Source: M55B165 sp051744245 | GTDB taxonomy: Bacteria; Actinomycetota; Humimicrobiia; Humimicrobiales; Humimicrobiaceae | Assembly: GCA_051744245.1 (NCBI GenBank) | Contig: JBNJCV010000033.1 | Span: 1 to 18,442, forward strand | Length of the DNA: 18,442 nt | Direction: 5' to 3' | Shown: positions 16,051-18,442 of the stretch, piece by piece | Layout of the letters: every line of letters begins with the position of its first letter | How positions within the stretch are numbered: the first letter of the stretch is position 1 | Made by a program: the position numbers and the translations under genes | Notes under the pieces: model-generated | The model's database searches: none | The model's input: only the letters and a program-made list of their open reading frames with translations | Told to the model about the DNA's origin: nothing

Positions 16051-17618
16051 TTTCTGTTAATAAATAGTATTTTATTTAAAGGAATTGGTATGCCCAGGGC
16101 AACCCCCCTGCCTGTATACTCAATCTCTACCCTATCATTATGGGCCCAATACCACTTTGGATAATAAAGGGTTAGTGAAGGCAATTCTTCTGCATATATT
16201 TCCTGTATTTTTAAGACTATTTCCTTTCTTTCTTCCTGGTCCATTTCTTGCACCTGGTCCTGCAGGAGGGTAACCAGCTTCTCATTTTCAAAGAATCTCA
16301 CACTGTTAAAGCCTTCACCTATTATTACTTTGTTTAGTATTTCAGGGTCACCGCCAAGCCCCCCATGCCCGCTGATAGCTAAATCAAAGTCCCATGCTTT
16401 AACCATGTTGTCTAAAGTTTTCGGCTCATAGCTGTATAAATTTATTTTCAAGCCCAGTTTTTCCAAATCGTTTTTAATTATTTCACCATCCCTGGCAAAG
16501 TCCTGGGTAACAGCTAAATTAAGGCTTAGCTCTTCTTCCTCCTTGAAATAAAAGCCTTCCTGGTTTAGCTGAAAACCCATGTCTTCAATAATTTCTGTTG
16601 CCTTGCCTGTATCATAGCTGTATTGGCTTACCCCGGGGTTATGCCAATATTCATTTGTCGGTGGCAAAAGCCCCGGGTTGCCTTCTATGGCAAACCCCCG
16701 CTGGGAAATATCTACCAAGTTCTTTCTGTTTATGCCATAAGCTATGGCTTTCCTGAACTCTTTACTAGTCAAGAGAGCATTCTTTTCATGGTTAAAAATT
16801 AGCTTGGCTGCCCATGCGGGCGGTTCTTGTTTTATGTTAAAATTTTCCTTGAGACTAGAAACTGAATCAACAGGAATTGGTCCAGCATCAATATTTCCAG
16901 CTTCCAGTGCTGCCGGGATGCTTTCGGCGCTATTTTTAACAAATACAATCTTCGCATACACAGGTTTGCCATTATAATAATCTTTATTAGCTTCAAATAA
17001 GTATGTGCTTTGTCCCTTATTGTAATCTAAAAGTTGATACGGTCCTGTTCCTATCAAAGCTTCTTTGGCTGTAAATTTCCCAGGATCTGCAACATTACTC
17101 CATATATGCTCGGGCATAATTGGCAATGTCCCTGCAATATTTGGGAGAAATGGAGCATATTTTTCAGCTAAATATATTTTTACTTTGTAATTACTAATTT
17201 TTTCAACCTTTTTTATAAAATCTGAGTTTACCCATATCCACGGGTGCTCTTTTATATAGTCGAATGTAAAAATGACATCACCAGCATCAAATTCATGGCC
17301 ATCATGCCAGAAAACATCTTTCCTCAAACTAAAGATATATGAATTATTACTGTTGCTGTATTCCCAGTTATTGGCAAGGCCGGGAATAAAATTGCCACCT
17401 ATATCTTTCCAGACCAAAGTATCAAAAATCAAGCTCATCCTTATGTATCCAGGGCCCCTGGAATACATTCCATATGGTGAAGGAAACCCCCAATCGCCAG
17501 TAGTATCAGCAATGGTTATCTTGCTGGTATTATTGCTGCCTTGTACTCTCTGGCAAGAAAAATTAAGTAAAACAAATAAAGAAAATATTAAAAACAAGAT
17601 CAGTTTAAGTATTTTCAT
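16047..17618 (-). CDS. Family 5 extracellular solute-binding lipoprotein (peptide/nickel class)
   Basis: Captures the substrate outside the membrane for the permeases. The 523 aa begin with a signal segment ILKLILFLIFSLFVLLNFSC, with lipobox Cys22, so the protein is lipid-anchored. Family-5 marks follow: LIFDTLVWKDIGGNFIPGLA, then FSLRKDVFWHDGHEFDAGDV, then LIGTGPYQLLDYNKGQSTYL and EANKDYYNGKP, and near the end LPSLTLYYPKWYWAHND. This superfamily binds di- and oligopeptides, nickel chelates, sugars or opines, so the fold alone does not set the ligand. It lies directly downstream of the FmdE-family gene with a 4-nt ATGA overlap and directly upstream of the permeases, also with a 4-nt overlap. 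A metal-chelate ligand is inferred from the FmdE neighbour. Confidence 0.93.
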   Translation of the reverse strand: MKILKLILFLIFSLFVLLNFSCQRVQGSNNTSKITIADTTGDWGFPSPYGMYSRGPGYIRMSLIFDTLVWKDIGGNFIPGLANNWEYSNSNNSYIFSLRKDVFWHDGHEFDAGDVIFTFDYIKEHPWIWVNSDFIKKVEKISNYKVKIYLAEKYAPFLPNIAGTLPIMPEHIWSNVADPGKFTAKEALIGTGPYQLLDYNKGQSTYLFEANKDYYNGKPVYAKIVFVKNSAESIPAALEAGNIDAGPIPVDSVSSLKENFNIKQEPPAWAAKLIFNHEKNALLTSKEFRKAIAYGINRKNLVDISQRGFAIEGNPGLLPPTNEYWHNPGVSQYSYDTGKATEIIEDMGFQLNQEGFYFKEEEELSLNLAVTQDFARDGEIIKNDLEKLGLKINLYSYEPKTLDNMVKAWDFDLAISGHGGLGGDPEILNKVIIGEGFNSVRFFENEKLVTLLQDQVQEMDQEERKEIVLKIQEIYAEELPSLTLYYPKWYWAHNDRVEIEYTGRGVALGIPIPLNKILFINRK

Positions 17619-18325
17619 CTAATATCCTTTCCAGTTAACACTTTTATTCCTGACCCATCCAGAACAAAATATTGCTGTCCAGAACATTCCAAGCAAATAG
17701 CTTCCCCCTCATTTATCCGCGCCCTTGTTTCCATAATGCTTTCCCCACATTGCTTGCATAATGCCGATGAGTATATGGGGGCAAATTCCGGAACTTCAAC
17801 CACCTTCTCCTCGATTTTAAACATTTCAACAGCAGGAATGCCTAACTCTTTTATGGCCATCTCTTCAAATAATTTAAAGAAACGGTCTCTCTCACTTTCG
17901 CTTACTTCTTCCCTGTTTTTAACTATTTTTTCAAATAATTTATAAGCTTCCGGGTAAACTTCTTGCCTGGAATTTTTAAATTCCTCTTTTAAGCTAATCC
18001 TTATCCCATTTTTTTCATCACGTTGGGTAAAAGTTACAGCTGTCTTACCTAGATCCTTGAAAATCAAGCTATTATTTCCAAACGTACACCCGCTAATTGC
18101 CTGGACACCATCACTAAAGCAATTATTAGTCTCTACAATTGCAATTATCTCTTCCATTCCCGTATTAGTTGTTCCCATTTTTTTCATCCCGTAATGGGCC
18201 GCTTTTACCCCATAGGCCGAATAACTACAAATATGGCCATGGAATTGTGCAGAAATCTCCAGTAAACCTTCAAGATCATCTTTTTTAATTAAGCTATCAA
18301 TATTTTGCCTATAATTTTTCCTCAT
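17615..18325 (-). CDS. FmdE-family protein with C-terminal zinc ribbon
   Basis: The family is named from an accessory gene of the molybdenum formylmethanofuran dehydrogenase operon; the biochemical role is not established. The 236 aa show the FmdE core: FHGHICSYSAYGVKAA (28-43) with His29, His31 and Cys33, then VETNNCFSDGVQAISGCTFG with Cys69 and Cys80, and LIFKDLGKTAVTF. A zinc ribbon follows (C190-x2-C193, C211-x2-C214). The usual HGHxCPG core is HGHICSY here. I chose ATG 18325, with GGGAGGGG 4-5 nt before it, over a TTG at 18361 that lacks a ribosome site. It is first in the ABC-importer operon, with a 4-nt overlap into the solute-binding protein gene. I infer an intracellular metal-binding or metal-trafficking partner of the importer. 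Confidence 0.88.
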   Translation of the reverse strand: MRKNYRQNIDSLIKKDDLEGLLEISAQFHGHICSYSAYGVKAAHYGMKKMGTTNTGMEEIIAIVETNNCFSDGVQAISGCTFGNNSLIFKDLGKTAVTFTQRDEKNGIRISLKEEFKNSRQEVYPEAYKLFEKIVKNREEVSESERDRFFKLFEEMAIKELGIPAVEMFKIEEKVVEVPEFAPIYSSALCKQCGESIMETRARINEGEAICLECSGQQYFVLDGSGIKVLTGKDIR

Positions 18326-18349
18326 AAACCCCTCCCTGTTTAGGTAAGT

Positions 18350-18378
18350 ATTGTATAACAATAGTGCTACTATTACAA
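18350..18378 (-). promoter_or_regulatory. Sigma-70-type promoter of the FmdE/ABC operon
   Basis: Minus strand: -35 TTGTAA (18373-18378), a 17-bp spacer, and -10 TACAAT (18350-18355, 5 of 6 matches). Transcription would start near 18343, giving a leader of under 20 nt with the strong Shine-Dalgarno GGGAGGGG. The -35 box lies inside a perfect palindrome. Confidence 0.65.
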
Positions 18379-18387
18379 TTATTGTAA
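18360..18387. repeat. Two overlapping palindromes at the FmdE promoter, likely operator
   Basis: TTACAATTATTGTAA (18373-18387) is a perfect 7-1-7 palindrome that covers the -35 box. AATAGTGCTACTATT (18360-18374) is a perfect 6-3-6 palindrome in the spacer. An outer pair, ATAGTG (18361-18366) and CACTAT (18388-18393), encloses the first. The arrangement is what a repressor site would look like; the regulator is unknown. Confidence 0.55.
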
Positions 18388-18396
18388 CACTATATT

Positions 18397-18423
18397 TTAT
18401 TTTTTTCTCTCTCTTTTCTGCAT
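18397..18423 (-). other. Eight-codon upstream ORF ending on an A7 run
   Basis: AGGAG (18431-18435) and a 7-nt spacer precede ATG, then codons for MQKRERKK and a TAA. The last codons form A AAA AAA, a classical -1 slippery heptamer. The -1 frame is open into the FmdE-family gene and encodes a hydrophobic stretch. It may be chance, because the best promoter lies downstream of it. Confidence 0.25.
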
Positions 18424-18442
18424 AGTATTTCTCCTAAATTTT

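Noticed and set aside
1..18442. Mobile elements, CRISPR arrays, tRNA or rRNA genes
   Set aside because: No transposase or integrase motifs, direct-repeat arrays or RNA-gene sequence patterns were found on either strand by reading.

Overview
The window is AT-rich, tightly packed bacterial chromosome with short intergenic gaps and several overlapping genes. The gene content points to an anaerobe: a single-chain pyruvate:ferredoxin oxidoreductase, corrinoid salvage under a cobalamin riboswitch, and an FmdE-family protein. Two lipoproteins with Cys lipoboxes and Gram-positive-like strong Shine-Dalgarno sites are also present. The isopropylmalate dehydrogenase resembles the actinobacterial/tartrate-dehydrogenase-like branch. 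I would guess an uncultured low-GC anaerobic lineage (deep Actinomycetota- or Firmicutes-like), but the taxonomic call is weak. No phage, IS element, CRISPR array, rRNA or tRNA was seen.

Layout. (1) 1-1726, minus strand: a methyltransferase fragment running off the left edge, a degenerate-looking coding remnant, and a LeuB-like dehydrogenase. (2) 1742-1952: an intergenic stretch with a possible 27-codon ORF on the minus strand and a plus-strand promoter for pgi. (3) 1953-3602, plus: glucose-6-phosphate isomerase. (4) 3610-6990, minus: a cobalamin operon read as riboswitch, corrinoid adenosyltransferase, BtuF-like lipoprotein, cobU, cobS. (5) 7098-7454, plus: a small four-helix membrane protein of unknown role. 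(6) 7593-12146, plus: a dihydroorotate-dehydrogenase-like flavoprotein followed by nifJ. (7) 12171-12578, minus: a TrmO/TsaA-type tRNA methyltransferase. (8) 12701-18378, minus: an operon read as FmdE-family protein, family-5 solute-binding lipoprotein, two permeases, and one polypeptide carrying both ATPase domains. Every junction in this last operon overlaps.

How it works together. The cobalamin operon captures corrinoid outside the cell (BtuF), adenosylates it and attaches the nucleotide-loop precursor (CobU, then CobS). The leader RNA can form an eight-base-pair antiterminator that excludes two hairpin/T-tract structures, so it probably switches at transcription termination. The FmdE/ABC operon is the least described system here. 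It joins a putative metal-binding cytoplasmic protein with a zinc ribbon to a complete nickel/peptide-class importer. It has a good promoter whose -35 box lies inside a perfect 15-bp palindrome. I infer metal or metal-chelate uptake with a dedicated intracellular acceptor, but the substrate cannot be read from sequence. The DHOD-like/nifJ pair suggests a flavoprotein partner for pyruvate oxidation.
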